Positions 17,716 to 26,179 are shown, counted from the first letter of the stretch. The stretch is 40,338 bases of DNA from Candidatus Pacebacteria bacterium CG10_big_fil_rev_8_21_14_0_10_56_10 (GCA_002772645.1 PFDK01000010.1:1-40338); one strand, 5' to 3'. The notes: generated by a model from the letters alone, not told the origin. Program-made: numbers and translations.

Positions 17716-18898
17716 ATCCAGTTTGGTAAAACTGCTCGGCTGGCGTTTACTGCTGACGCTCACTGCTGCTGCTGCCCCGCTGGTGCTGGCGTACCAACCC
17801 AGCTTTCCGTACGCTGAGCTTTTTCCTGAGTGGTTTGGGGCGCCGCGCTGGGTAACGGCCTGGGCAAACTTCGACGGCGTCCACTACTACACCATCGCCA
17901 CCAGCGGTTATCTGGGTACTGGGCTGGTCCAAGCTTTTTTTCCGGCGTACCCGCTGTTGGTCCGGGCCCTCCATCAGCTGGGAGTACCGGTGCTGGCGGC
18001 GGCGCTGTTGATCTCGCACTTGAGCTTATGGGCGGCGCTGATCACTCTCCACCGGTTGATCAGGCTGGATTTCTCGACCAAGATCGCCCGTTGGAGCGTG
18101 TTGTTTTTACTGGCCTTTCCCACCAGTTTCTTTTTCGGCTCTTTCTACAGCGAGTCACTGTTTCTGTTAGCTGCCCTAGTGTCGCTCTATCAAGCCCGGC
18201 AAGGTCGATGGAGGTTGGCAGGGCTGGCGGCCGGGGTGGCCAGCGCCACCCGGATCGTGGGTATAGCCCTGGTGCCGGCTTTATTGGTAGAGCTGGCTAT
18301 TCAGGAACGGTTGCTACCTAAATACGGATACCATTTTGAGTGGCGGCCGGCGGCTTGGGCCAGAGCGGTCCAGGGATTGTTCAAGCGCCGCTGGCGGTCG
18401 CTGTGGTGGATAGCGGCCGGTGGCTTAGGCGTGTTGGGGTTCATGCTTTTTTTGTCAATTCAGTTTAATGACCCGCTCTACTTCCTGTCTGTCCAGGCGG
18501 AGTTTGGTGGTGGGCGGCAGGAATCTTTAGTAGCGTACCCGCAAGTGGTTTGGAGGTACACCAAGATTTTGACCACCGGCTCAGTCTCCGGTGTAAGGTT
18601 ATGGAGTACGGTCCAAGAAATGATTGCCGGAGTAGTGGCGGTAGTCGGGCTGGGCTTGGCGGCCCTGAAAATTCGGTGGTCCTACATACTGTTCGCTGGC
18701 ATTGCCATCCTGTTGCCTACCTTGACCGGCACCTTTTCCAGCATGCCGCGCTATATTTTAGTGGCGTTCCCGCTGTACATTGGCTTGGCGCTGGTCACCA
18801 AGTCGCGGCCTGAACTGCGCTGGACAATCTTGTCGATTTCAGGTTTACTTTTGGTGATGAACACATTATTGTTTTCCCAAGGTTATTGGGTAGCTTAA
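17702..18898 (+). CDS. PIG-V-like (GT76-type) mannosyltransferase
   Basis: A GT-C membrane protein resembling PIG-V/Gpi18, the GPI mannosyltransferase II family. Seen: an N-terminal helix, then the family-type first loop WANFDGVHYYTIATSGYLG (D58), FFPAYPLLVRAL, then AFPTSFFFGSFYSESLFLLAAL, followed by AGLAAGVASATRIVGIALVPALL. About ten membrane segments are visible. In eukaryotes this family uses dolichyl-phosphate-mannose; here the donor would be a polyprenyl-phosphate sugar, fitting the two DPM1-type genes just downstream. Start is GTG at 17702 (a second GTG follows at 17705), 14 bases inside the preceding gene. Confidence 0.78.
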   Translation: MVTVRSSLVKLLGWRLLLTLTAAAAPLVLAYQPSFPYAELFPEWFGAPRWVTAWANFDGVHYYTIATSGYLGTGLVQAFFPAYPLLVRALHQLGVPVLAAALLISHLSLWAALITLHRLIRLDFSTKIARWSVLFLLAFPTSFFFGSFYSESLFLLAALVSLYQARQGRWRLAGLAAGVASATRIVGIALVPALLVELAIQERLLPKYGYHFEWRPAAWARAVQGLFKRRWRSLWWIAAGGLGVLGFMLFLSIQFNDPLYFLSVQAEFGGGRQESLVAYPQVVWRYTKILTTGSVSGVRLWSTVQEMIAGVVAVVGLGLAALKIRWSYILFAGIAILLPTLTGTFSSMPRYILVAFPLYIGLALVTKSRPELRWTILSISGLLLVMNTLLFSQGYWVA

Positions 18899-18926
18899 TC
18901 GGGAAAAAGAAGGGAGAGTCAAGGAG

Positions 18927-19610
18927 GTGGGCAACGGCTCTATCACCCGCTCTCAAGTCTGGATCATTATCCCTGCCCATAATGAAGCTCAGTATCTTGG
19001 TCGGTTCTTGACCAAACTACATCAGGTGAGCACTCGGACCGTCGTGGTTGACGATGGCTCGAGTGATGATTCGTGGCGAATCGCCAACAACCTCAACCGG
19101 CACAATCTCAGGCACTGCGTCAACTTAGGAAAGGGCGCCGCGCTCAAGACAGGGGCAGAGTATGCTTTTGGACAGTTGGGCGCCAAAGCGGTGGTGTTCA
19201 TGGACAGCGATGACCAGCACGACCCAGCGGACCTGGACAAGTTTTTCTACCAGCTTAAACAAGGCTACCAGGTGGTGCTCGGTGTGAGGGACTTGAACAA
19301 CACCATGCCGGCCGGCCGGCGATGGGGCAACACCATCATCTCGCTGGCCGTCCGCGGACTGTTCGGTGTGTACCTGCCAGATATATTGTGCGGCTACAAA
19401 GCCGTCACCCGGGCGGCTTACCAGCGGCTGAAGTGGCGGGCCTGTCACTACGACGTGGAGCTGGAGCTGGCTGTCCGGTTGGCAACCAGCGACTTAAGCT
19501 ACACCACGGTCAACGTCAACACCATTTACCATGACTTGGACCGGGGGATGACGTCGCTTGACGCTATGCGAGTACTGTTCAACTTACTGGGGTGGAGGTT
19601 AGTGGTATGA
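18927..19610 (+). CDS. DPM1-type polyprenyl-phosphate glycosyltransferase
   Basis: A family 2 enzyme of the dolichyl-phosphate-mannose synthase type, which charges a polyprenyl phosphate with a sugar on the cytoplasmic face. Seen: VWIIIPAHNEAQYLGRFL, VVVDDGSSDD, NLGKGAALKTGAEYA, the DxD-like motif VFMDSDDQHDP near residue 90, RWGNTIISLAVRGLFG and DILCGYKAVTR. Without C-terminal membrane helices (227 residues), it is like the soluble DPM1 type. GTG start at 18927; AGGGAGAG lies eight bases upstream and no other in-frame start exists. It is followed by the DUF2304 gene on an ATGA overlap. Confidence 0.87.
   Translation: MGNGSITRSQVWIIIPAHNEAQYLGRFLTKLHQVSTRTVVVDDGSSDDSWRIANNLNRHNLRHCVNLGKGAALKTGAEYAFGQLGAKAVVFMDSDDQHDPADLDKFFYQLKQGYQVVLGVRDLNNTMPAGRRWGNTIISLAVRGLFGVYLPDILCGYKAVTRAAYQRLKWRACHYDVELELAVRLATSDLSYTTVNVNTIYHDLDRGMTSLDAMRVLFNLLGWRLVV
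19594..19598 (+). promoter_or_regulatory. Ribosome binding site setting DUF2304 start
   Basis: GGAGG lies eight bases before the ATG at 19607, inside the preceding gene. It favours that ATG over the ORF-track GTG at 19592. It is one of the few strong Shine-Dalgarno sequences in the window. Confidence 0.6.
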
Positions 19611-19966
19611 GCATCTTTCAGGTCATCGCGGTGCTGTTTGCCCTGTTTATGCTCTACGTGGTCAACATCCACCGCCGCCGGTCGCGTTTGTCCGGTGTGG
19701 AAGTTAGTTTTTGGTACAGTACTTGGTTTTTGTTCATCGTCATTGCCTTGTTCCCCGACCTGCTACTGGAACTGTCAGGCATCCTCAGGTTCTCCCGCGT
19801 CTTTGATTTACTGGTGGTGGTCGGGATGATGGTGCAGACCGTGTTGGTGATTAGCAACTACTTGGTACAAAAGGAGAACAGACGCAAGCTGGAGGACGTT
19901 GTCCGCCAAATAGCGTTAAAAAAGTATGACAGCCGTTCCCAATCGAACTCCCAGAAAAAGACGTAA
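19607..19966 (+). CDS. DUF2304 small membrane protein
   Basis: A 119-residue protein with three membrane segments: IFQVIAVLFALFMLYVV, a segment around WYSTWFLFIVIALFPDLLLEL, and VFDLLVVVGMMVQTVLVISNYLV, then a charged cytoplasmic-type tail (ENRRKLEDVVRQIALKK). The layout matches the DUF2304 family. In streptococci a small protein of this kind, GacJ, binds and stimulates a GT2 that makes undecaprenyl-phosphate-GlcNAc. Here it sits between two DPM1-type GT2 genes, overlapping both, so the same partner role is a reasonable inference. Start set at the ATG with a good ribosome binding site. Confidence 0.8.
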   Translation: MSIFQVIAVLFALFMLYVVNIHRRRSRLSGVEVSFWYSTWFLFIVIALFPDLLLELSGILRFSRVFDLLVVVGMMVQTVLVISNYLVQKENRRKLEDVVRQIALKKYDSRSQSNSQKKT

Positions 19967-20690
19967 ACGCGTATCGGTAGTCATCCCGGTCTTTAACGAG
20001 GCGGCCACTATCAGCCAGGTGATCCACAGCGTCAAAACCTCGCCTGTCAAGGGTATCGAACTGATCGTGGTCGACGACGGCTCAACCGACGGCACCCGCT
20101 CTATCCTGCGTCGGCAGCGACGATTGATCGATGTGCTGGTCCTTCAACCTTTCAACAAAGGCAAGGGTTCGGCAGTCAAAACAGGGGTGGCCCGGGCCCG
20201 AGGAGAGGTGGTTATCATTCAGGATGCCGATCTGGAGTACGATCCCCAGGAGTATCCCAGGCTGGTCAACCCTATCTTGAGCGGCCGAGCCGACGCGGTG
20301 TACGGCTCGCGCTTTATCGGTGGTGATCCTCACCGAGTAGTCTACTTTAGTCACTTCGTGGGCAATAAGCTGCTCACCTTGCTATCGAACATCTTTACTG
20401 GACTGAACATGTCTGACATGGAGACTGGGTACAAAGCGTTCCGGCGTCAGTTAGTCCAGTCGGTGCAGTTGGATGAACCGGGATTCGGTTTCGAACCAGA
20501 AGTAACGACTAAAGTGGCGGCCAGCGGGGCGCGAATCTACGAGGTGGGCATTTCTTATCATGGCAGGACCTATCAGGAAGGTAAAAAAATTGGGCCGGCA
20601 GATTTTTTCAAAGCAGTGTGGGTAGTAATCCGCTGTGGCAGTCAAGTATGGTGGCAGAGACTGTTGTCCGCCCCGAAAGGAGCGCAGTGA
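19926..20690 (+). CDS. DPM1/DPG-type polyprenyl-phosphate glycosyltransferase
   Basis: Second DPM1-type GT2 enzyme. Seen: basic N-terminus (NRTPRKRRKR), VSVVIPVFNEAATISQVI, IELIVVDDGSTDGTRSIL, FNKGKGSAVKTGVARARGE, the DxD motif IIQDADLEYDPQEYP near residue 98, DAVYGSRF, and DMETGYKAFRR. This is a very typical polyprenyl-phosphate glucose/mannose synthase of about 250 residues. The start lies 41 bases inside the DUF2304 gene, so the three genes form a tightly coupled unit that could feed lipid-linked donors to the GT-C enzymes nearby. The next gene begins on its stop codon (GTGA). Confidence 0.9.
   Translation: MTAVPNRTPRKRRKRVSVVIPVFNEAATISQVIHSVKTSPVKGIELIVVDDGSTDGTRSILRRQRRLIDVLVLQPFNKGKGSAVKTGVARARGEVVIIQDADLEYDPQEYPRLVNPILSGRADAVYGSRFIGGDPHRVVYFSHFVGNKLLTLLSNIFTGLNMSDMETGYKAFRRQLVQSVQLDEPGFGFEPEVTTKVAASGARIYEVGISYHGRTYQEGKKIGPADFFKAVWVVIRCGSQVWWQRLLSAPKGAQ
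20676..20682 (+). promoter_or_regulatory. Ribosome binding site setting HprK-like start
   Basis: AAAGGAG lies four bases before the GTG at 20687, which overlaps the preceding TGA. It supports 20687 over the ORF-track start at 20618, which would sit deep inside the previous gene. Confidence 0.6.
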
Positions 20691-21652
20691 CAACTACTAG
20701 TTTTGAGTACTATGGCTTGCGGTGCTACTTCGAGTCAAGCGATTCGCTGATGAACGAACTGGTGGCAGTCAAGTGGTCTGGTTTTAACCCAGACCGCACT
20801 CATGTCTTTGAGCAGACCCAGCTGCAGATTTTGTTCGGCGGTGACTGGCCTGACACCAGTCATCATCTGAGGCTGAGCGCCACTACTTGGACGACTGCTG
20901 AGCAGATAATTGTTGATCACGTTTACCTGGGTTCGCTCACCAGGGTGAAGATTACTTTAGCGGGCGACACTCTGGAGAGCATCCAGCTAGTGACCCAACC
21001 ATCGATGATGTTCCGGGCCGCCTCAGCATTCACTAAAAACCAGCTTCGCCGGCAGCTTTACCAAATGTTGCTCAAGTTGTACGTGGAGCAGACGCTGTTG
21101 TGGTACTTATCGTGGCGGCACAACCTGTTGTGCCTTCACGCCGCCGCCATTGAGAAAAACGGCCAAGTGGTAGTGCTGGCCGGTTTAAATGGGGTAGGTA
21201 AGACCAGCTTGGCGCTCAGCTTGGTGGCGAAAGGTTATCGATTATTCGCCGACAACTATCTGTTGATGGATGCTCACCGGGCTTTTTTGGCCCCGGACAC
21301 TGTTCGGCTTGAGGAAGACCAGGCTGCCGCTTTGCCTGGTCATGTTTCCGAAATAGCGTCATTTGGCTTCGGTAAAACCTACCTCGAGACATCGAGCTGG
21401 AGCGACCAGCGCTCCCTGCCGGTTGGCCTAGTAGCGTTGTTGATCAGAGGATCGAGCTGGGACCGTCAACCACGGTCGGCTCGTGAGATCATCAAAACAG
21501 TACAGCACCTGCAGCGTGTCCACGGAGAGGCGGTCGAGCTGACCGCCTTGTCCCAGCTGAGATTGGCGGCGACCAGTCTCAAGCTCCCCCAGACAGAGTA
21601 CGCGCTGGTCACGGTGGGGCCGCTGTCGCAACTGCCGGATGATTTACTATGA
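20687..21652 (+). CDS. HPr-kinase-like P-loop protein, first of tandem pair
   Basis: A 321-residue protein whose central part matches the kinase core of HPr kinase/phosphorylase: LCLHAAAIEKNGQVVVLAG leading into the P-loop GLNGVGKT (K172), then SLVAKGYRLFADNYLLMD, equivalent to the HprK RGHRLVADD block with the second Asp replaced by Asn190. The N-terminal 140 residues are not the HPrK N-terminal domain and I do not recognise them. No HPr or other PTS gene is present in the window, so the substrate is not expected to be HPr. HprK-like kinases elsewhere act on peptides or small molecules. It is coupled to the DPM1-type gene before it and to its paralogue after it (ATGA). Confidence 0.75.
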   Translation: MTTTSFEYYGLRCYFESSDSLMNELVAVKWSGFNPDRTHVFEQTQLQILFGGDWPDTSHHLRLSATTWTTAEQIIVDHVYLGSLTRVKITLAGDTLESIQLVTQPSMMFRAASAFTKNQLRRQLYQMLLKLYVEQTLLWYLSWRHNLLCLHAAAIEKNGQVVVLAGLNGVGKTSLALSLVAKGYRLFADNYLLMDAHRAFLAPDTVRLEEDQAAALPGHVSEIASFGFGKTYLETSSWSDQRSLPVGLVALLIRGSSWDRQPRSAREIIKTVQHLQRVHGEAVELTALSQLRLAATSLKLPQTEYALVTVGPLSQLPDDLL

Positions 21653-22756
21653 ACGTCCAGCTTGATTTCCCCTTTGTCAGGCTCAAGTTTTCTGACGCCG
21701 ACGATCGGCACAGGCGGTTTCTAGACAGTACTTTTTTCAAGCTGGACCAGCAGGGCCCGGCCGGCCGGCAACCACTGGCCGCTATTAACATCCAGGTGAG
21801 GTTCCGGCGAGTGGTTAGCGGCCGAGCTGACGCCACCACTAACAACCAAGCTGCCCCGGGCCCGAAAGGTTTTCAGTTGGAAGACGCTGTCCGGTTCCAT
21901 CACCGGCGGATGTGGGTGGCTGACACCCGTGGTTGTTGGGCGGAACTGCCGCTGGGCAGACTGAGTGAGCGGCCCAGTCATTGTTGGTTGGAAGTTGAAG
22001 CCGAGTTTGATCTGTACACCCTGCTGACGCAGGTCCTCGAGCCGCTGATGGCGGTGATGCTGGCCGGCCAAGGCGTAGCAATGGTCCATGCCAGCGCGGT
22101 GGCCAAACAAAGCTCGGCCATGGTCTATCCAGCTTGGCGACACACCGGCAAGACTCGACTGATGTTGGAGCTCACCAGCCAGGGGTTACTCACTGATGGC
22201 GGACGACTACTGTTTGCTGGCTGGCCGGCAAGTGTACTCGTACCCTAAGGCGATCAATCTTTTCTCGTACAACTTGCGTCAACACCCCTGGCTTAAGCAG
22301 CAGTTATCGGTACTTGATCAGGCCCGGACCAGCACTGCCATGTCGGCAACTACCGGTCTGCAACTGTTAAGCCGGAAACTACCTGGTGGGGCCCACAAAG
22401 TTGCCGCCAGGCTTGCAGAGCTATCAGAAGTGGCCAGCAACTTCAGCCTGCTGCCCAGTCAGCTGGGCATCACCACCACCGCTCAGGCAAGCATTGACCA
22501 GGTAGTGGCGCTCATCCCGGGCAGCGACAGCCGGCGCTGTCGGCTGACTGCCGAGCAGCTGGCCGAGATAGCTTATCAAACCATCCGCTACGAACACACT
22601 CGGTGGTGGAACTGGTACCGGATGTACCGTTTCTACCGGCCTGATGCCACACCTGGGAGTTTAGAGATGTTTGGGGAACGCTACCGCGGCCTGTTGGCCA
22701 AGCTGTCGGTGCCGATCAGCCGCCACACAGTGGCTGGTCAAAGTACCGACCGGTAA
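21649..22756 (+). pseudogene. Second HPr-kinase-like protein, one-base frameshift
   Basis: Two ORFs, 21649-22248 and 22196-22756, look like one gene. The first ends just after its P-loop region (WRHTGKTRLMLELTSQG); the second starts MADDYCLLAGRQVYSYP. Removing one G from the GGGG run at 22182-22185 joins them as QGYSLMADDYCLL, which lines up with KGYRLFADNYLLM of the adjacent paralogue. The restored protein would have 368 residues. The P-loop is atypical: AWRHTGKT lacks the first two glycines of GxxGxGKT. Alternatives are a sequencing or assembly indel, a true pseudogene, or two separate products. No stop or slippery heptamer typical of programmed frameshifting is seen. It ends one base from the convergent wzt gene. 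Confidence 0.78.
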
Positions 22757-22757
22757 G

Positions 22758-23501
22758 CTAAAAACTTTTGTTTGGCAGACGATGGTACTGCTTGAAGATC
22801 TGGGCCGGCGGGCCGGCGGCCACCAGCTGACCATCTACCAACAGCAACGAGCGGTCACAGAAACGCTCTACCGAGCGCTGGTCGTGGCTGACAAAAACGG
22901 TGGTAACTTGCCCGTCCTGCCTGATCTTCTCAAGCCGATCAAGCGATTTTTGCTGGAAATAATCGTCGCCGACCGCCAGTACCTCGTCGATCAGCAGAAT
23001 ATCAGCCGAGGTGTGGACAGCTATCGAGAAGCCCAGCCGCATGAACATGCCGGTGGAGTAGCGCTTGACCGGCTGGTACATATAGTCGTGCAGCTCGGAA
23101 AAATCGACGATCTGTGTGACTTTGGCTTCAATTTCCCGTCTGGACATACCCAAAATTGCCCCGTTGAGAAAGATGTTCTCGAAGCCGTTGAGCTCGTGGT
23201 GGAAGCCGGCGGTCAGCTCGATCAAGGGCGCGATCCGGCCCGTCACTTCCAAACTGCCTTGGGTGGGATAAGTCACGCCGGCGATCAGTTTGAGAGTAGT
23301 TGACTTGCCGGCGCCGTTCCTGCCGACGATGCCCACCGACTCTCCCTGATTAATCTCAAAAGATACATCCTTAAGCGAGGCCTGGGGGACAGCCCAGGGC
23401 TTTAGTCTGAGCAGTTGAGGAATGACGTCCTTGAGGGTGCGCTCCTGCTGGACCGGGTAAATCTTGGTAACTTGGGAAAACTTAGTGACGACGGGCTTCA
23501 T
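22758..23501 (-). CDS. wzt: Wzt/TagH-type ABC exporter ATP-binding protein
   Basis: The ATPase of a polysaccharide/teichoic-acid type ABC-2 exporter. Seen: Walker A GIVGRNGAGKSTTLKLIAG near residue 60, the family-typical VTGRIAPLIELTAGFHHELNGFENI, the signature YSTGMFMRLGFSIA, Walker B ADILLIDEVLAVGDD and the H-loop VFVSHD. At 247 residues it lacks the C-terminal carbohydrate-binding domain of long Wzt proteins, so export is more likely of the type that does not read a terminal modification. It lies 12 bases downstream of the permease gene on the same strand and converges with the HprK-like gene. Confidence 0.9.
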   Translation of the reverse strand: MKPVVTKFSQVTKIYPVQQERTLKDVIPQLLRLKPWAVPQASLKDVSFEINQGESVGIVGRNGAGKSTTLKLIAGVTYPTQGSLEVTGRIAPLIELTAGFHHELNGFENIFLNGAILGMSRREIEAKVTQIVDFSELHDYMYQPVKRYSTGMFMRLGFSIAVHTSADILLIDEVLAVGDDYFQQKSLDRLEKIRQDGQVTTVFVSHDQRSVERFCDRSLLLVDGQLVAAGPPAQIFKQYHRLPNKSF

Positions 23502-23513
23502 GGTAGTGTTGGG

Positions 23514-24299
23514 TTAAACTATATCGGCAAAGTAACGTTCAGAGCGTTTGAACAGTACAAACCCACCCAGGAAAACGATTATCGACACGCCCGCCGACCA
23601 ACCAATGATATTTGTTTCAAAAGGTTGGTTGAACAAAGCGGACCGGTAGCCCTCCAGGATACCTACTAAGGGATTGAGCTTGTAGTACCACAAAAACTGG
23701 GGGGGGACCATCGAGACGGGGTAAACCACTGGGCTCATGTATAACCACAACAGCAGCAACAGATTAATTAAGTACTGGCTGTCGCGGTAAAACAAGTTGG
23801 CCGCGGCACCGATTAGCGAGATACCAACCGTCAGTAGCAGCTGAATAACCAGCAGTGGCAGTATCAGCCAGCTGGTGGCGGCCAGTTTCACCCCAAAAAA
23901 CATCAGCAGGACGGCAAAGATCACCCACGAAAAGAGCAAGTCGATCAGCTTGGAGCCGACCGCCGCGTAGGGTATCACCTCACGGGGGAACTGGACTTTT
24001 TTAAGCAGGGCGGCGCTGTTGACCAAACTGTTGGTGGCCGCCATCACTGAGTTCTGCATAAAGATCCAAGGCAGCAGGCCAGCGAACAAAAACACCGGAT
24101 AGGGAATGTCGGTCGGAAAGCGAAACACTATCGAAAACACAAAAGTGTACACTAGGATTTGGCTGAGCGGGTTAAGGATGATCCAGGCGTAACCAATGAT
24201 TGACTGTTTGTAACGGGCCTTTATGTCCCGCTGAGTGAGCTGCCGCCACAAGTACCGGTACTCTGTCAGCGGCAGCAGCAGTTGGTGTATAAACAGCAT
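23514..24299 (-). CDS. wzm: Wzm/TagG-type ABC-2 exporter permease
   Basis: Permease partner of the ATPase above. Seen: a cytoplasmic N-terminus with the family motif LTQRDIKARYKQSIIGYAW, then six membrane segments, including PYPVFLFAGLLPWIFMQNS and LINLLLLLWLYMSPVVYPVS, and the family block WYYKLNPLVGILEGYR before the last helix. The length of 261 is normal. With wzt it should flip or export a lipid-linked glycan made by the GT2 and GT4 enzymes encoded on both sides. It is transcribed away from the 24401 gene across a 101-base divergent region. Confidence 0.92.
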   Translation of the reverse strand: MLFIHQLLLPLTEYRYLWRQLTQRDIKARYKQSIIGYAWIILNPLSQILVYTFVFSIVFRFPTDIPYPVFLFAGLLPWIFMQNSVMAATNSLVNSAALLKKVQFPREVIPYAAVGSKLIDLLFSWVIFAVLLMFFGVKLAATSWLILPLLVIQLLLTVGISLIGAAANLFYRDSQYLINLLLLLWLYMSPVVYPVSMVPPQFLWYYKLNPLVGILEGYRSALFNQPFETNIIGWSAGVSIIVFLGGFVLFKRSERYFADIV

Positions 24300-24330
24300 A
24301 GCTAACCAAAATAAAACGAGGTTGAGTTGA

Positions 24331-24336
24331 ATTGTA
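24331..24336 (-). promoter_or_regulatory. Candidate -10 element of wzm-wzt
   Basis: On the minus strand this reads TACAAT preceded by GC, five of six to the -10 consensus, about 31 bases upstream of the wzm ATG. No good -35 box is visible. It lies just upstream of, and back to back with, the candidate plus-strand promoter at 24353-24381. Confidence 0.3.
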
Positions 24337-24352
24337 GCACTGGGTGGAGAAG

Positions 24353-24381
24353 TTGACCCGGCTGACCAGAGTTGCTAGAAC
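24353..24381 (+). promoter_or_regulatory. Candidate promoter of third GT block
   Basis: TTGACC (24353-24358) and TAGAAC (24376-24381) are separated by 17 bases, matching five and four of six consensus bases. It lies in the divergent region between wzm and the GT-C gene, giving a leader of about 12 bases before the ATG at 24401. Confidence 0.4.
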
Positions 24382-24400
24382 CTAGTTGATAACTTCAGTT

Positions 24401-26179
24401 ATGATCCATATACCTAAACCAAGGACCGCCACCTCCGTTATTTTCGGGGTAAACTTGGGACTGGGAGTTTGGGTGTTCCGCTCGCTGATCGCAAACGCTG
24501 CCAGCCACTTGCCGGACGCCTTTGACTACCCATTCTACACCTGGGTAGTGTTCCAGAACATCGCCCAGCTGCGCAGCTTCCAGTTGGACGGTTACTTTAA
24601 CACTAACATCTTTTATCCGTTCCAGGGTTCGCTGTTGTTCTCTGACTTACTGCTGCCGCAAAGTTTGATCGGCTGGCCGGTAGCACTGGCAGTGACCAAC
24701 CCTATAGCGGTGTTCAACGTGGTGTTCCTGGTCACTTTACTGCTCAACCTGGTGGCGGGCTGGTGGTTTTGGGGCCGGCTGATCAGCCGGCCGAGCAGGC
24801 TGCTACTGGCTACGCTGACAACATTCTTGTCGCCTTACTTCTTTAGCCAGCTGGGACATTTCCAGATGATCACTTTCTGGCCGTTCTTAGCCGGCTTAGG
24901 GCTAGTGATGGGCCGCCGGGCAAGGTGGTGGAAACCGATCTTTACCGGAGCTCTGATCACCGTGCAACTGCTGGCCAGCGTTTACTTAAGTTTGTTCATG
25001 CTGACGAGTATCGGCCTGTGGTACGCGCTGCGGCTGTGGTACCAACGCCGCCGGCTCGATCAACTCAAAGGGCTGCTGGTCAGGGGCGCCGTCACTGCCG
25101 CCGTGTTTGTCGTCACCGCTGCCCCACTGATCGCCGCCTACCTCAACATCAGGCAGGCGTACCAGATAGACCGCCATGCCGGCGAGTACGTTACTTACGC
25201 CGCCCAGCCTAGCGACGTATTTTTTTACTCTCCTCACAGCTTGGTTGGCCAAAGCGGCCTGGGCAAGGCACTGCGGCGGTTTAACAACCACGTAATGGGC
25301 GAGATCGCGGCCACTCCCGGTGTGGCGTTGGGCGGTCTGGCCATGCTGGGGCTGTTCAGGCTTAAGAAAAACAAGCGAGAGGTGGCGGTAACGTTTCCCA
25401 GTAAGTTCGAGCCGGTCTACTTTGGACTGTTAGTGGTGATCGGGTTGTTGTTCGCGTTGGGCACTCGGCTGACCGTCAACGGCGCCTACACCGGCATCCC
25501 ACTGCCGTACTTACTGGTGATCAAAGCGGTGCCCATCCTGGAACCGATCCGCTCGACGGGCCGTTGGCTGTTCATCGCCTACTTGGGATTAAGCTACTTT
25601 GCTGTCCAAGGATTGGCCAAGCTGGAAAGTAAGTTGTCACTGCCCGCCGGGCTAATGGTGGCCGGGTTAATGATTGTGTACGTGGCCGAAGTAGTACCGA
25701 CGCGCCACCACAGCATGGAGGTAGCCTCTGCGTTCTCGGGTTACGTGCCGCTGCAGCGCCACTGCCAACAGGACCCGGGTGTGCTGCTGGAGTACCCTTT
25801 AAATCAGGACGTGGTCGGTGCCAACATCGCCACCAACTTGCGCTACAAAACCACCATCATGCTCTCGTCACTGCGTCATGATTGTCAACTGGTCAATGGC
25901 TACAGCGGTTATGTTCCCGACGGCCACACGGCCCACGAAGCCGCCCTTAACCAAACCGTCAAAACAGGTGACGAAGCCGGTTGGTGGCAGTTACTAGACC
26001 AGCGTGACGTTAAGTACTTAAGACTTAATAAAGCGGCACTGGCGCCGCCCGAGGTGGCAACCGTAGAAACCTGGTTGAGCAACCGTTCACAGGTTGAGCA
26101 GTTGCACAACAGCCAAGAATATACTATTGTGAAGTTGCCGCCCAACGACGCTAACAACGCCGCCGCTCCTGGGAGCTGA
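24401..26179 (+). CDS. GT-C-like polytopic membrane protein
   Basis: A polytopic protein with a likely GT-C fold. Seen: N-terminal helix (VIFGVNLGLGVWVFRSLI), first outer loop with acidic residues PDAFDYPFYTW (D39, D42), FNTNIFYPFQGSLLFSDLLLP, about ten further membrane segments, and a soluble C-terminal part (PGVLLEYPLNQDVVGANIA, VNGYSGYVPDGH, LLDQRDVKYLRL) like that of many bacterial YfhO/GT39-related membrane proteins. Sugar transfer is inferred only from fold and context. ORF-track start 24386 is a TTG; I prefer the ATG at 24401. It ends in a TGATG junction with the GT2 gene. Confidence 0.7.
   Translation: MIHIPKPRTATSVIFGVNLGLGVWVFRSLIANAASHLPDAFDYPFYTWVVFQNIAQLRSFQLDGYFNTNIFYPFQGSLLFSDLLLPQSLIGWPVALAVTNPIAVFNVVFLVTLLLNLVAGWWFWGRLISRPSRLLLATLTTFLSPYFFSQLGHFQMITFWPFLAGLGLVMGRRARWWKPIFTGALITVQLLASVYLSLFMLTSIGLWYALRLWYQRRRLDQLKGLLVRGAVTAAVFVVTAAPLIAAYLNIRQAYQIDRHAGEYVTYAAQPSDVFFYSPHSLVGQSGLGKALRRFNNHVMGEIAATPGVALGGLAMLGLFRLKKNKREVAVTFPSKFEPVYFGLLVVIGLLFALGTRLTVNGAYTGIPLPYLLVIKAVPILEPIRSTGRWLFIAYLGLSYFAVQGLAKLESKLSLPAGLMVAGLMIVYVAEVVPTRHHSMEVASAFSGYVPLQRHCQQDPGVLLEYPLNQDVVGANIATNLRYKTTIMLSSLRHDCQLVNGYSGYVPDGHTAHEAALNQTVKTGDEAGWWQLLDQRDVKYLRLNKAALAPPEVATVETWLSNRSQVEQLHNSQEYTIVKLPPNDANNAAAPGS

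Noticed and set aside
22182-22200. Programmed ribosomal frameshifting in the second HprK-like gene
   Set aside because: No slippery heptamer or in-frame stop next to the shift point is visible, and the zero frame continues for about 50 bases; an indel explains it more simply.
22671-23303. Plus-strand ORF of 210 residues across the HprK-like/wzt junction
   Set aside because: Mostly antisense to wzt, which carries all ABC ATPase motifs on the minus strand.
23699-23706. Eight-G run in wzm, and other runs of six or seven G (for example 7169-7175, 5949-5954)
   Set aside because: At this GC content a handful of runs of seven or more G or C are expected by chance in 40 kb, so they are not evidence of phase variation on their own.
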